A stretch of 64,000 bases of DNA, taken from G963677325 sp963677325 (GTDB lineage Bacteria > Bacteroidota > Bacteroidia > Bacteroidales > Prolixibacteraceae). The translations under genes and the position numbers were made by a program. Each line of letters opens with the position of its first letter. Positions within the stretch are counted from its first letter, which is position 1. The notes under the pieces are model-generated. The model was not told the DNA's origin. It worked only from the letters and a program-made list of their open reading frames with translations, and did not search any database. The stretch lies in contig CAXXGM010000003.1 of the NCBI GenBank assembly GCA_963677325.2, positions 310,001 through 374,000 of the forward strand. Reading direction: 5' to 3'. Of this stretch, positions 10,548-19,104 are shown one piece after another.

Positions 10548-11573
10548 ATGGAATCAACTTTTGATTTACAAACCGAAAAGATAACTTACGTTCCTATTCC
10601 AAAAGCAGAAACAAGCCTGAACTGGAACGACAGGCTCGGCGCCGTTAAGGTGAGATGGGGGATAGGCCGCGACAATTACAGGGTAACTCCGGGTCTTTAT
10701 AAAGTTGGGAAACCGGATAGCCAGTCCGATGTATTTATCTCTGCCAATTACAAGTTGTCCTTTGATGCGTTGCGAAAGAATCTGGCTCTTCTGGATGCCT
10801 GGATCCTGGTGATCGATACAAAAGGAGTAAATGTTTGGTGCGCAGCAGGAAAAGGAACATTTGGGACAGAGAATCTCATTAAAAGCATTAAGAGCAGCTC
10901 CCTCGACGGTATTGTGAAGCACCGCAGGATTATCCTGCCTCAGCTGGGTGCTGTGGGAGTAGCCGCCCATACCGTAAAGGTTCTGACAGGTTTTAAGGTG
11001 ATTTACGGACCCGTTCGTGCCAAAGACATTAAAGCCTTCATTGATGCCGGATATAAGGCTTCTGCCGAAATGAGAAAGGTGACTTTTACCTTTGCTGACA
11101 GGGCCAAACTGATCCCTGTCGACGTGATGCAGGGAAAATACAAGCTCCTGATTGCAGCCCTGTCTCTGTTTATACTCTCAGGTCTCGACCGGCAGGGATT
11201 ACTTTTTGATAAAATGCTCGGGACAGGATTTATCCCCGTGATAAACCTTGCAGGAGCTTACCTTTCGGGTATTGTCATCGCTCCTTTACTGTTGCCATAC
11301 GTGCCTTTCAGGGCTTTTGCATCGAAAGGCGCTTTCTGGGGAATCGTCGTCACGCTCATTCTCAGATACTTTTATCCTGTATCGTTATTACAAACCATGG
11401 CCTTTGGGTTACTGAATGCCGGTGTAGCCTCCTTTATGATGATGAATTTTACAGGATCCTCTACCTATACTTCTTTGTCGGGAGTGCAGAAAGAGATGAA
11501 AATTGCCGTTCCTCTCCAGATGGTCTTTGCTGCATCAGGGATCATCCTTTTTATAATTTCCAAACTTATCTGA
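10548..11573 (+). CDS. hgcA: HgcA, corrinoid-dependent mercury methyltransferase
   Basis: The protein has 341 residues. HgcA carries a methyl-corrinoid and transfers the methyl group to Hg(II), giving methylmercury. The diagnostic cap-helix motif NVWCAAGKGTFGT is present, with the cobalt-ligand cysteine at C98 (N95-V-W-C-A-A-G-K102). Other family-typical phrases are RRIILPQLGAVGVAAH (about 127-141) and VIYGPVRAKDIKAFIDAG (about 151-168). The C-terminal half from about residue 196 holds around five hydrophobic helices, the usual membrane anchor. The ATG at 10548 was chosen because the only longer in-frame start (10494) lies inside arsC and adds a non-homologous leader. hgcB follows after one base. 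The motif plus an adjacent hgcB makes a plain CO-dehydrogenase corrinoid protein unlikely. Confidence 0.95.
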   Translation: MESTFDLQTEKITYVPIPKAETSLNWNDRLGAVKVRWGIGRDNYRVTPGLYKVGKPDSQSDVFISANYKLSFDALRKNLALLDAWILVIDTKGVNVWCAAGKGTFGTENLIKSIKSSSLDGIVKHRRIILPQLGAVGVAAHTVKVLTGFKVIYGPVRAKDIKAFIDAGYKASAEMRKVTFTFADRAKLIPVDVMQGKYKLLIAALSLFILSGLDRQGLLFDKMLGTGFIPVINLAGAYLSGIVIAPLLLPYVPFRAFASKGAFWGIVVTLILRYFYPVSLLQTMAFGLLNAGVASFMMMNFTGSSTYTSLSGVQKEMKIAVPLQMVFAASGIILFIISKLI

Positions 11574-11574
11574 T

Positions 11575-11874
11575 ATGAAAACAATGCAATATTTAAAAAA
11601 TACGGTAACCCTTAAACTCGATGCAGGTTTATGTACCGGTTGCGGATTATGCTCGATCGTCTGCCCGCATGCTGTGTTTGAAATTGTGAAAGGGAAAGCC
11701 CGTATCACGGATATCGACGATTGCATGGAATGTGGAGCCTGTGCCCGCAATTGCAAATTCGGCGCCATCTCGGTAAAATCAGGAGTTGGTTGTGCGGCTG
11801 GCATCATTAATGGCATCCTGAACAACACCGAACCAAGTTGTGATTGTTCCAAACCAAAAGAAAAATGCTGCTAA
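11575..11874 (+). CDS. hgcB: HgcB, 2[4Fe-4S] ferredoxin partner of HgcA
   Basis: The protein has 99 residues. HgcB is the ferredoxin thought to reduce the HgcA corrinoid to Co(I) and perhaps to pass on Hg(II). Two cluster motifs are visible: C20-x2-C23-x2-C26-x3-C30-P and C50-M-E-C53-G-A-C56-x3-C60; the second is the HgcB signature CMECGAC. The additional conserved cysteine (C73, in VGCAAG) and the C-terminal pair C98-C99 are present, with C89 and C91 extra. It starts one base after the hgcA stop, so translation is coupled. It ends the operon; a long 8-bp repeat array follows. Confidence 0.95.
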   Translation: MKTMQYLKNTVTLKLDAGLCTGCGLCSIVCPHAVFEIVKGKARITDIDDCMECGACARNCKFGAISVKSGVGCAAGIINGILNNTEPSCDCSKPKEKCC

Positions 11875-11884
11875 AAATCAGCTG

Positions 11885-12131
11885 CAAAGTTTCAAAAAAG
11901 TTCCAAGAAAGTTTCAACGTTTCAAAAAGAGTTTCAACGTTTCAAAAAGGGTTTCAAAGAGTTTCAAAGTTTCAGGAGTCGCGAGCGTTGGAACCTTGGA
12001 ACCTTGGAACCTTGGAACCTTGGAACCTTGGAACCTTGGAACCTTGGAACCTTGGAACCTTGGAACCTTGGAACCTTGGAACCTTGGAACCTTGGAACCT
12101 TGGAACCTTGGAACCTTGGAACCTTGGAACC
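11885..12131. repeat. TTTCAAA-type repeats followed by 18 perfect copies of TTGGAACC
   Basis: From 11988 to 12131 the octamer TTGGAACC is repeated 18 times without a mismatch. It is preceded (about 11885-11975) by imperfect GTTTCAA(A) units and followed by a few decayed units (CCTGAAA). Because 8 is not a multiple of 3, all three frames read the same LEPWNLGT-like peptide, giving spurious open frames. The array lies just downstream of hgcB; a role in transcript ending or recombination is only a guess. Confidence 0.95.
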
Positions 12132-12244
12132 CTGAAACCCTGAAACCCTTTAAACAAAAAACGGTAGAAAGTGGTTAAAGTAAGTACGGGATATTCCCCT
12201 GATTCAATTCAGAATATTTTAATCTTTCAAAATACCGTTACCCC

Positions 12245-13024
12245 ATGAATAAATCGATCGGATTCATTGGCGGAGGCAGGATTACAAGAATTATACTTCA
12301 GGCTTTTAAAAACAGGAATCACGAATTGGATAAAATAATGGTTTATGATGTAAACCGTGAAACATGTAAAAAATTAAACCAGGATTTTCCAGCCATCAGA
12401 ATATCAGATCTGAATTCCACTTCTCTCCGTGATATTTTATTTATAGCCCTACACCCGACTGTAATCAATGAAACTTTGAGTCAGATAAAAAAGACGATCA
12501 GGGCTGGGACGATCGTTATCTCGCTGGCTCCGAAGATTACTATCTCCCAGATGACAGAGGCCCTTGACCATAAAAATATCATCCGTTTTATGCCTTCTGC
12601 CACTTCCATTATTAATAAGGGTTATAATCCCGTCTGCTTCAGCAATAGGTTTAAAGAAAAGCAGGAAATTTTGAACCTCTTATCCCTGCTTGGGAAAACT
12701 GTCGAAACAGAAGAGTTTAAGCTCGAGGCCTATGCTGTCGTTTCCGTAATGTTACCCACCTATTTTTGGTTTCAATTGTATGATTTAATCGAGATTGCAA
12801 GTCAGATTGGTCTATCAGGCCTGGAAAGTAAGGAGGCTATTGAACACACCATGCATGCGGCAGTTGAAGTGATGTTTAAGACAGGGTTGACCGAAGAAGA
12901 AGTTCTCGACCTGATCCCTGTTAAACCACTTGAGGACAATCAAATCCAAATATCAAAGATGTTAAAAAGCAAACTGATTGGTTTCTTCTCTAAAATAAAA
13001 CCGGTCTATGAGCCGATACTTTAA
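12245..13024 (+). CDS. ProC-like NAD(P)-binding reductase (pyrroline-5-carboxylate reductase family)
   Basis: The protein has 259 residues. The N-terminal Rossmann motif IGFIGGGRIT (about 5-14) and the phrase IIRFMPSATSIINKGYNPV (about 114-132) correspond to the MPN-containing active-site segment of pyrroline-5-carboxylate reductases. The C-terminal half is helical, but the usual proline-biosynthesis signature near the C-terminus (SPGGTT-like) is not recognisable. It may therefore be a divergent P5CR-like oxidoreductase rather than the housekeeping ProC. It stands alone between the octamer array and a convergent outer-membrane gene. Confidence 0.65.
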   Translation: MNKSIGFIGGGRITRIILQAFKNRNHELDKIMVYDVNRETCKKLNQDFPAIRISDLNSTSLRDILFIALHPTVINETLSQIKKTIRAGTIVISLAPKITISQMTEALDHKNIIRFMPSATSIINKGYNPVCFSNRFKEKQEILNLLSLLGKTVETEEFKLEAYAVVSVMLPTYFWFQLYDLIEIASQIGLSGLESKEAIEHTMHAAVEVMFKTGLTEEEVLDLIPVKPLEDNQIQISKMLKSKLIGFFSKIKPVYEPIL

Positions 13025-13062
13025 CCATTGGATTATTGCATGATTCCAACTGGTTATGTGAA

Positions 13063-13806
13063 TTAGAGATCAATAATAAATCCTGTGGAGGCATAATGGA
13101 ACATTGAAAAGGTGTAAACCTCATCATTATCGGCTCCGCCCTCAAGAATCCGGTATCCAAGTTTCCAGGTAATCTTATCGGAAAGTTTAAAGGTCAAAGC
13201 GGCCAAAACATCTTCTGCTCTGCCCTGTGGTGCGGCCAGTGCATCTCCTTCAAGAAGAAAACCAATTCCTGCGTTTGTTTTTAATGCTAATCTGAAATTA
13301 ATTAGAGGAACCACTCCGAGATTATCTTTTTCAGCAATTAAACCTGCACTCTTTAAACCAATCTTCGCATCCCTGATTTTTGCAGTAACACCAAGCCCAA
13401 ATTCTGCCCCTGGCTTATGAACAAAATCATAGCGGTAAGTAAAACGATAGGAATTGAATTTATAAGTTGCATTCAGAGGGGTGTTTGAAGGAAAAGTTGT
13501 TCCGGAAAATTCTACCGGCATACTTAAGGACCCTGCTGATTTTACAGTTAACGGAGCATATAACAGCGAAATGGTATGTCGTTTATTTATCGTGAAACCT
13601 CCTCTTAAACGATAGAACCAGTCATCCTGAGATTTTAAATCATCCGTTAACGAAAAGCGGGTCCCACCGTCACCCGGAATTCTCACATCATTATAGCCGG
13701 CAAAGACTATCCCTGATTCAACGTCAATAAATACCTGTGCCTTAGCAGTAGAAAACCCCAGGAGAATGATGGGAATCAATAGTAAGTAACATTTTAAAGT
13801 CTTCAT
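13063..13806 (-). CDS. Exported outer-membrane beta-barrel-like protein, function unknown
   Basis: The protein has 247 residues. A clear signal peptide (about residues 1-23, ending TAKAQ) is followed by alternating hydrophobic and polar strands rich in aromatic residues (for example YRFTYRYDFVHK) and ending in IIDL, as in small outer-membrane barrels. No catalytic motif is visible. It converges on the ProC-like gene; a near-perfect hairpin (AACCATTGGA with TCCAACTGGTT, about 13022-13055) lies in the gap and could act as a bidirectional terminator. The call rests on topology only. Confidence 0.6.
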   Translation of the reverse strand: MKTLKCYLLLIPIILLGFSTAKAQVFIDVESGIVFAGYNDVRIPGDGGTRFSLTDDLKSQDDWFYRLRGGFTINKRHTISLLYAPLTVKSAGSLSMPVEFSGTTFPSNTPLNATYKFNSYRFTYRYDFVHKPGAEFGLGVTAKIRDAKIGLKSAGLIAEKDNLGVVPLINFRLALKTNAGIGFLLEGDALAAPQGRAEDVLAALTFKLSDKITWKLGYRILEGGADNDEVYTFSMFHYASTGFIIDL

Positions 13807-14051
13807 TTTAATGCTTTTTAATTTTACTAATGGACTATCAATCTTTTGAGCTTTTGAAAGATACTGTCACTCAAATTCGGCCTTGCAGCTCCTTTTATGC
13901 AATTTACGATAAAAAAACAGTAAAAATTAAAGATCAGGCATTTGGTTTTTGTTAAGAAGTATAGAACAGCAGATAGATAGGTTTAAGAGCTGTTTATGAA
14001 AATTCCTAATCAAATCGTTTGACAGGTTCAATGAAATACGATTCACAATAT

Positions 14052-14059
14052 TAACTTTG
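14052..14059 (+). promoter_or_regulatory. Possible -7 box for guaA (TAACTTTG)
   Basis: The octamer fits TAnnTTTG and would place a transcript start near 14066, a short leader before the ATG at 14079. No good TTTG lies at the ideal upstream distance, so this is tentative. Confidence 0.35.
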
Positions 14060-14078
14060 TCCTTTCAAATTGAAGCTG

Positions 14079-15608
14079 ATGCAGGAAAAGATATTGATCC
14101 TTGATTTTGGTTCCCAGTACACCCAGTTGATCGGCCGCAGGGTGAGGGAGCTCAACGTATATTGCGAAATTTATCCTTTTAACCACTATCCTGAAATTGA
14201 TGAATCGGTTAAGGGTGTGATTCTTTCGGGCAGCCCTTATTCTGTCAGAGGTGAAAATAGTCCAAAGATCAATCTTGATAAGATCAAAGGAAAAATGCCG
14301 CTTTTGGGCGTTTGCTACGGAGCCCAGTACCTTGCACATTTCTTTGGGGGCGAAGTGGCTGCTTCTGATTCAAGGGAGTACGGAAGAGCTAACCTCAAAA
14401 TCACCGATCAGGCCAGTCAGCTTTTCAAGGGGGTTAACGATAATTCACAGGTCTGGATGTCGCACGGGGATACCATCATCACCCTTCCTGACGACTGCCG
14501 GATCATTGCCTCGACGGAGGATGTGGAGAACGCGGCCTTTAAGATTGAAAACGAAACAACATATGGCATCCAGTTCCACCCTGAGGTATATCATACCACC
14601 GAGGGCACCAAAATCCTTGAGAATTTTGTGGTTAACATCTGCGGATGCAAACAGGACTGGACTCCTGCTTCTTTTATAGAAACCACGGTCAACCAGCTGC
14701 GACAGAAGATTGGCAATGATAAAGTAGTGCTCGGACTTTCAGGGGGTGTTGATTCCTCGGTTGCCGGCGTACTGCTGCACAGGGCCATCGGCCAGGATCT
14801 TACCTGTATTTTCGTGGATAACGGACTGCTGAGGAAAAATGAATTTCAGATGGTTCTTGATTCCTATAACAATATGGGTCTTAATGTTATAGGGGTGGAT
14901 GCCAGTCAAAAGTTCTGGAGCGATCTGAAGGGAGTGAGGGATCCCGAAACGAAAAGAAAAATCATTGGAAGAGATTTCATTGAAGTTTTTGACGCGGAGG
15001 CCCACAAAATACAGAATGTCAAATGGCTGGCACAGGGAACCATTTATCCGGATGTGATTGAATCCATTTCGGTCAATGGCCCTTCAGCCACCATCAAATC
15101 GCATCATAACGTAGGCGGACTTCCTGAAAAGATGAATCTGAAGGTAGTCGAGCCGCTCAATCTTTTGTTCAAGGACGAAGTTCGTCGTGTGGGCAGGGCT
15201 TTGGGTATCAAGGAAGAACTGATTGGAAGGCATCCTTTCCCAGGACCGGGACTCGCCATAAGGATATTAAGCGATGTGACTCCTGAGAAAGTAAGACTTC
15301 TCCAGGAAGCGGATGCTATCTTCGTCAACGGTCTGAAAGAATGGGGTTTGTACGATAAAGTATGGCAGGCGGGAGTGATGCTGCTGCCCGTTCAGGCGGT
15401 AGGAGTAATGGGCGATGAGCGTACCTATGAAAATGTGGTGGCGCTCCGTGCGGTCAACTCCACCGACGGCATGACCGCTGATTGGGTTCATCTTCCTTAT
15501 GAGTTCATGGCTAAAATGTCAAACGAGATGATCAACAAGATCCGTGGTATCAACCGCGTTGTTTATGATATCAGCTCGAAACCGCCGGCAACGATCGAGT
15601 GGGAATAA
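14079..15608 (+). CDS. guaA: GMP synthase (glutamine-hydrolysing)
   Basis: The protein has 509 residues, full length for the family. It converts XMP to GMP in purine synthesis. The N-terminal class I glutamine amidotransferase domain has C79 (GVCYGAQ), H167 and E169 (QFHPEV). The ATP pyrophosphatase domain has the P-loop SGGVDSS (221-227). The C-terminal dimerisation domain ends in KPPATIEWE, the invariant GuaA ending. A TTG at 14070 is in frame, but the ATG at 14079 was chosen because it begins at the usual position before ILILDFGSQY and fits the possible promoter. It is a stand-alone housekeeping gene. Confidence 0.97.
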   Translation: MQEKILILDFGSQYTQLIGRRVRELNVYCEIYPFNHYPEIDESVKGVILSGSPYSVRGENSPKINLDKIKGKMPLLGVCYGAQYLAHFFGGEVAASDSREYGRANLKITDQASQLFKGVNDNSQVWMSHGDTIITLPDDCRIIASTEDVENAAFKIENETTYGIQFHPEVYHTTEGTKILENFVVNICGCKQDWTPASFIETTVNQLRQKIGNDKVVLGLSGGVDSSVAGVLLHRAIGQDLTCIFVDNGLLRKNEFQMVLDSYNNMGLNVIGVDASQKFWSDLKGVRDPETKRKIIGRDFIEVFDAEAHKIQNVKWLAQGTIYPDVIESISVNGPSATIKSHHNVGGLPEKMNLKVVEPLNLLFKDEVRRVGRALGIKEELIGRHPFPGPGLAIRILSDVTPEKVRLLQEADAIFVNGLKEWGLYDKVWQAGVMLLPVQAVGVMGDERTYENVVALRAVNSTDGMTADWVHLPYEFMAKMSNEMINKIRGINRVVYDISSKPPATIEWE

Positions 15609-15646
15609 TTGCGAATTCCATTTCATTTTTGCGAATTCCTGGGCAT

Positions 15647-16180
15647 AAATTTCACGAATTAAGGACGAATTGCACGAACGCATTAATTAACTATTCTGGC
15701 ATAAGACAAAGAGGGAGTTCCAAAATTTGCAAGTATTCCTAATTGATAGCGAGTTGCTTTCAGATAGTTAAGAGATTGCCGCTTGTCATTTTTAGAGAGG
15801 AAGCTATTTGATTTTAATTCAACAATGATTGAGTTAAAGCAAACAAAATCGGCTTTGAAATATTTTTTCAGAGGTTGATCTTCATAGAATATTTGCAGCT
15901 TTTTTTCTCTCTCATAAGGAACGGCCTTTTGTTTAAACTCCTTTTCTAAGGCTTCGGCATAAACACTTTCAAGGAATCCTGCGCCAAGTTTTTTATGAAC
16001 CTCCATGCACGCACCGATAATCTGATAACTCTCTTCCTTGTATAAAATCTCAGACATATAGCCTTATTGAAATTTTATTCAATTTAGATAAAAATCCTGA
16101 CTTTATCATGAAGATAAACAACTTTAAGGCGTTCGTGAAATTCGTGTTCGTGCCAATTCGTTCCTCAATTCGTGTAATTT
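15647..16180. mobile_element. Putative mobile unit with inverted terminal repeats carrying a GxxExxY gene
   Basis: The left end (15647-15680) contains CACGAATTAAGGACGAATTG; read on the opposite strand, the right end (about 16132-16180) gives CACGAATTGAGGAACGAATT. Both continue with CACGAAC towards the interior. The unit is 534 bp and holds a single gene. Its ends recur in three gene-less copies at 23509, 24469 and 28215, and decayed traces at 49105 and 54725. No obvious target-site duplication could be read. Confidence 0.6.
15683..16057 (-). CDS. GxxExxY protein (PD-(D/E)XK nuclease superfamily)
   Basis: The protein has 124 residues, typical length for the family. The naming motif is GFLESVY (G27, E30, Y33). 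A PD-(D/E)XK-type core is visible as D70 and E80-L-K82 (ADFVCFNSIIVELK), so nuclease activity is plausible but unproven for this family. It is the only gene inside the inverted-repeat unit 15647-16180; its stop codon is just inside the left repeat. The family is known for patchy, multi-copy occurrence in Bacteroidetes and Planctomycetes genomes. The context suggests a selfish or repeat-associated role. Confidence 0.85.
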   Translation of the reverse strand: MSEILYKEESYQIIGACMEVHKKLGAGFLESVYAEALEKEFKQKAVPYEREKKLQIFYEDQPLKKYFKADFVCFNSIIVELKSNSFLSKNDKRQSLNYLKATRYQLGILANFGTPSLSYARIVN

Positions 16181-16183
16181 GTA

Positions 16184-17113
16184 CTATAGCGAGACAGTAA
16201 AGATATTCTCACTTGTAAGTATCTCCTCTCCCTGAAAACGGTACGCAGATAACCTCTGGTTTCCAGCGACGCAGCCATCGATGCAGCAGATGTTGGGCTG
16301 AAGGATCCTGGGTCCTTCGGAAAGACAGTAATGCCCGACAATTACGTTTGGCTTTTCAGGGCCGTAGGGTTCAAAAGAAGGGGCGATTTCAGCGGGAACT
16401 GTGTAATCGGGCAGAACAAATTTGTTGCCGAATGCCAGATTGCGGAAGGTCTTTTTTTCAGGGGATTCCCACCAGTTCATCCTGAATATATTACGGCTTA
16501 TTCCTTTGTCGCACTTCACGATAAGATCAGGCGGGCACTGGTATTCCAGGCCTTTCAAGGTCTTGTAAATGATAGCGGCTGCAGGATGTTGTTCTTCATG
16601 AATCGACCGGAGGAAAGGCTTCTTCAATTTTCCCTCAGGAATAAAGGCTGACAGATATTTCATGTCCTCATCATTCCAGTAAGCATGGGCCACACGGATC
16701 TTTCCGAGATCAAGGAAAAAGGGCAGATGACGAAACCACTGCAGGTAATCCTTCCATTCTTCCTTGAAATTTTTAAAAGCTGTGAGGGTCGTTTGGATCT
16801 GTCCGCGGTTTACTGAGATATGTTTAGAGAGAAAATCCCCTTTTGAGTCTTTTATATGATAGAGGATGGCGCTGTATTCATGGTTTCCGAGGATAGCCAG
16901 GGCCCCTCCCTCTGTGGTCATGGTGTAGATAATCTGCAGCACTTCCCTGATCTGCGGGCCTCGATTGATAAAATCACCAATGAAGACAGCCGTTCTTTCG
17001 GGGTGCTTCCACACACCATTGGACTTTGAATAACCCATTTCTGTCAGGAGTTTCTTCAAAAGGGATGCATGGCCATGGACATCTCCAATTATATCGAAAT
17101 GGTTTTCTTTCAT
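16184..17113 (-). CDS. Calcineurin-like metallophosphoesterase (PrpE/ApaH-like)
   Basis: The protein has 309 residues. The metallophosphoesterase signature is complete: GDVHGH (10-15), GDFINRGP (46-53, a GDxxxRG box) and GNHE (76-79), with later histidines (for example VGHYCLSEGP near the C-terminus). These residues bind a di-metal centre. The family includes bis-nucleoside tetraphosphatases and serine/threonine phosphatases; this protein is longer than PrpE, and its substrate cannot be assigned. It ends a few bases from the right end of the GxxExxY unit. A possible -7 box TATTTTTG lies just before the start on the minus strand (17121-17128). Confidence 0.85.
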   Translation of the reverse strand: MKENHFDIIGDVHGHASLLKKLLTEMGYSKSNGVWKHPERTAVFIGDFINRGPQIREVLQIIYTMTTEGGALAILGNHEYSAILYHIKDSKGDFLSKHISVNRGQIQTTLTAFKNFKEEWKDYLQWFRHLPFFLDLGKIRVAHAYWNDEDMKYLSAFIPEGKLKKPFLRSIHEEQHPAAAIIYKTLKGLEYQCPPDLIVKCDKGISRNIFRMNWWESPEKKTFRNLAFGNKFVLPDYTVPAEIAPSFEPYGPEKPNVIVGHYCLSEGPRILQPNICCIDGCVAGNQRLSAYRFQGEEILTSENIFTVSL

Positions 17114-17269
17114 GTGATTTCAAAAATAGTGATAATTGCCTGAAGTTATTCAGTTCTGATTTATTTCCCCTGTGCTTTTTTCTTCGCAGGCCAAATATTA
17201 ACCTGATTGCAACAAATGAGAGGGATTTTGCGTAAAACTCCAGATACTTTAATTCAAGGAATAATAACT

Positions 17270-17560
17270 ATGAATAGATATTTAATTGAAGTTCCTCATG
17301 ATTCAGATAAGAAATCATGTGATGAGGCGATTCAGGTTTTCCTGAATACCGGTTCTCATTTCTTAACGCATGCCGAGTGGGGTTGTAAAGACGGGGAGCA
17401 TAAAGCATGGTTGATTGTTGAGGTAGAAAATAAAGATGACGCAAGATTTATTTTGCCCCCTTTTTTCAGGTCTTCGGCTAAAATTACACAGCTGACTACC
17501 TTCACAGCCCAGGATATCATGGAGACGGAGAAGCTTCATCAGGCTGAACGATTGATATAA
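17270..17560 (+). CDS. Small conserved hypothetical protein
   Basis: The protein has 96 residues from the ATG at 17270. A start at 17207 adds 21 non-conserved residues and is less likely. It begins MNRYLIEVPHD and contains THAEWGCKDGEHKAWLIVE, a pattern of short beta strands that suggests a small ferredoxin-like alpha/beta domain. No signal peptide or membrane segment is present. It is divergent from the phosphoesterase and has no operon partner. Function unknown. Confidence 0.6.
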   Translation: MNRYLIEVPHDSDKKSCDEAIQVFLNTGSHFLTHAEWGCKDGEHKAWLIVEVENKDDARFILPPFFRSSAKITQLTTFTAQDIMETEKLHQAERLI

Positions 17561-17649
17561 ACCCGGCTACATTTACAGTCAATAAAACAGGCAACAGAAA
17601 TAATAATTTTAAATGAATGTCCGTTTACTTTCCTAAAGGAGATTTCTCT

Positions 17650-17751
17650 TGGTCAAATGTTGTCATTTATGGTCATTTGATTGTCATTAATTGTTTTTTA
17701 CTGCACGATGACCATCAATGACTTAATGACTTCAATGACCATTCATGACGA
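17650..17751. repeat. Facing arrays of GTCA / TGAC units
   Basis: GTCATTTnn-like units start at 17652, 17662, 17672 and 17683; the inverse ATGAC units start near 17709, 17719, 17727, 17736 and 17746. Spacing is 8-11 bp. The two halves can pair as a stem about 40 bp long with interruptions. They fill the gap between a hypothetical gene and a glycosidase remnant. Confidence 0.75.
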
Positions 17752-17764
17752 ATTTTATATAGCC

Positions 17765-18380
17765 TTATTTGATCCCGCTCCGGACAGAGGCCGGTTTCAG
17801 TCCCGGGGAACTAAACTGTATTGTAGCCGTCCCTTTTTTATCTGCACCCTGAACGTAGCATATGAGCCGTCCATGTAAGGTATTTCTCCTGTTGCTTTTG
17901 TAATTGGTCATATCCTTGTTATTCCCGGCTTCCATACCTAAAAATCTGGCATTACCTTTTACCTGACAAGTGATCTCATTTTCTGCAAACACTGCCGGAA
18001 TACCATCTTTATCAACAATCTGCAACTCAATCTGGGATAAGGCATCGTCTTGTGTCACGTTGTTTTTGTATAGTTTTGCAACGATGGCATAGGGAGCCTG
18101 AGCCGATTCAATGGAATTTTTGCAAACCTGATGGTCGTCTTTATCATAGCCAATAGCTTCCAGTTTTCCCTCCCGGAAAGGAATCTCCCAGGTGATGTTT
18201 TCGGTATTGTCATCATGCATTTTAGGATTAGCGACCTCTTTCCCGTTAAGGATCAATTGGGCTTTTGCCGCATTGGTATAGCAAATTACTCTGATCGAAT
18301 CGCCTGCCGGATAGTTCCAGGCCGGCCAGAGATCCTGTCCTCCCTGTTCCCAATCCCTTCTCAGCTCCCTGTCTGAATTT
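17765..18380 (-). pseudogene. C-terminal remnant of a glycoside hydrolase family 2 beta-galactosidase
   Basis: About 200 codons are open, reading WEQGGQDLWPAWNYPAGD and then LILNGKEVANPK, the Ig-like C-terminal modules found at the end of Bacteroidetes GH2 beta-galactosidases. No catalytic domain precedes it: the frame runs into an 11-bp repeat array at about 18389, and no family-like start codon exists. The remaining ~600 residues of a normal enzyme are missing. It is therefore a 3' relic, left by deletion or by insertion of the neighbouring accessory array. Confidence 0.65.
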
Positions 18381-18388
18381 ATCTTTGT

Positions 18389-18432
18389 ACGGAGTTTCTG
18401 CGGTCTTTGTGCGGTCTTTATGCGGTTTATTC
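18389..18432 (+). repeat. Four units of an 11-bp repeat (GCGGTCTTTnT)
   Basis: Units begin at 18389 (decayed), 18400, 18411 and 18422, in exact 11-bp register. They lie at the break point of the GH2 remnant and upstream of the DUF6266-like gene. Confidence 0.8.
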
Positions 18433-18475
18433 CATTAAAACACTATCTTTACTCTAATAATACTCACTTAAAAAC

Positions 18476-18481
18476 AGGAGG
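18476..18481 (+). promoter_or_regulatory. Strong Shine-Dalgarno site AGGAGG
   Basis: A perfect AGGAGG five bases before the ATG at 18487. Such strong sites are rare in this window, where most starts have A-rich leaders, and it may mark the gene as foreign. Confidence 0.75.
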
Positions 18482-18486
18482 TTGTT

Positions 18487-19104
18487 ATGGGCAAGGTAAT
18501 AGGAGGGCAGCTCTCAGGGGCTGTGGGAAGCATGGTATTTTACAGTTACAACGATACGGAATACGTCAGGATGAATCCGGGGAAACGATCAAAGAACTCA
18601 TGGAGCGAACGCCAGGTGCTGAACAGACAGCGTTTCAGTGCATTGGCAGCATTCTGGAGACAGTTTCGCTATTCACAGATTAGTCTGATCTGGAAGGCTG
18701 CGGCCAACGGGAGAGCAGCTAACACGCTGTTTTTAAGTGCCAGTTCAGCCGCATTCGGGCCTGACGGGGCGCTGGTGGATCCCGGGAGGCTGCATTTTTC
18801 CGCAGGAAGCCTTCCGCAGGTTCATAAGCTTATTGCAAACCGCAGTGCCGCTGATCCTGAGAAAGTTGAGGTAACCTGGCAGTACGATCCTCAGATGGGA
18901 CTCGCTCATTCGGATGACGAGCTGATGATGATGGTTTCCAACGATGGAAAATTCCCGGGGCCTTTCAAAACCGGAGCATTGCGAAAACAAGAATCAGCTT
19001 TGATACAGCTTCCAGAGGTAACCGGAGCCATACAAGGCATTTATCTGTTTTGGGGATCAGAAAAGAGAAAGATGTGGTCGGTTGATATTTATTTTGGGAT
19101 TTAA
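18487..19104 (+). CDS. DUF6266-like small protein
   Basis: The protein has 205 residues. It starts MGKVIGGQLSGAVGSMVFYSYND, the glycine-rich opening typical of a Bacteroidetes-only family usually labelled DUF6266, and ends with a short beta-rich module (GIYLFWGSEKRKMWSVDIYFGI). No signal peptide, membrane segment or catalytic motif is seen. The 3' part recurs twice downstream as fragments (19742-19841 and 20508-20754), each ahead of a toxin-antitoxin pair. The function is unknown; members tend to occur in multi-copy clusters, which fits the layout here. Confidence 0.65.
   Translation: MGKVIGGQLSGAVGSMVFYSYNDTEYVRMNPGKRSKNSWSERQVLNRQRFSALAAFWRQFRYSQISLIWKAAANGRAANTLFLSASSAAFGPDGALVDPGRLHFSAGSLPQVHKLIANRSAADPEKVEVTWQYDPQMGLAHSDDELMMMVSNDGKFPGPFKTGALRKQESALIQLPEVTGAIQGIYLFWGSEKRKMWSVDIYFGI

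Noticed and set aside
11840..12178. Open frames of about 100 codons on both strands around the TTGGAACC array
   Set aside because: They are translations of an 8-bp repeat that reads the same peptide in all frames; no start context and no family.
13022..13055. Bidirectional terminator between the ProC-like and outer-membrane genes
   Set aside because: The hairpin is good but has no T tract on either side, so it is only mentioned in the neighbouring gene entry.
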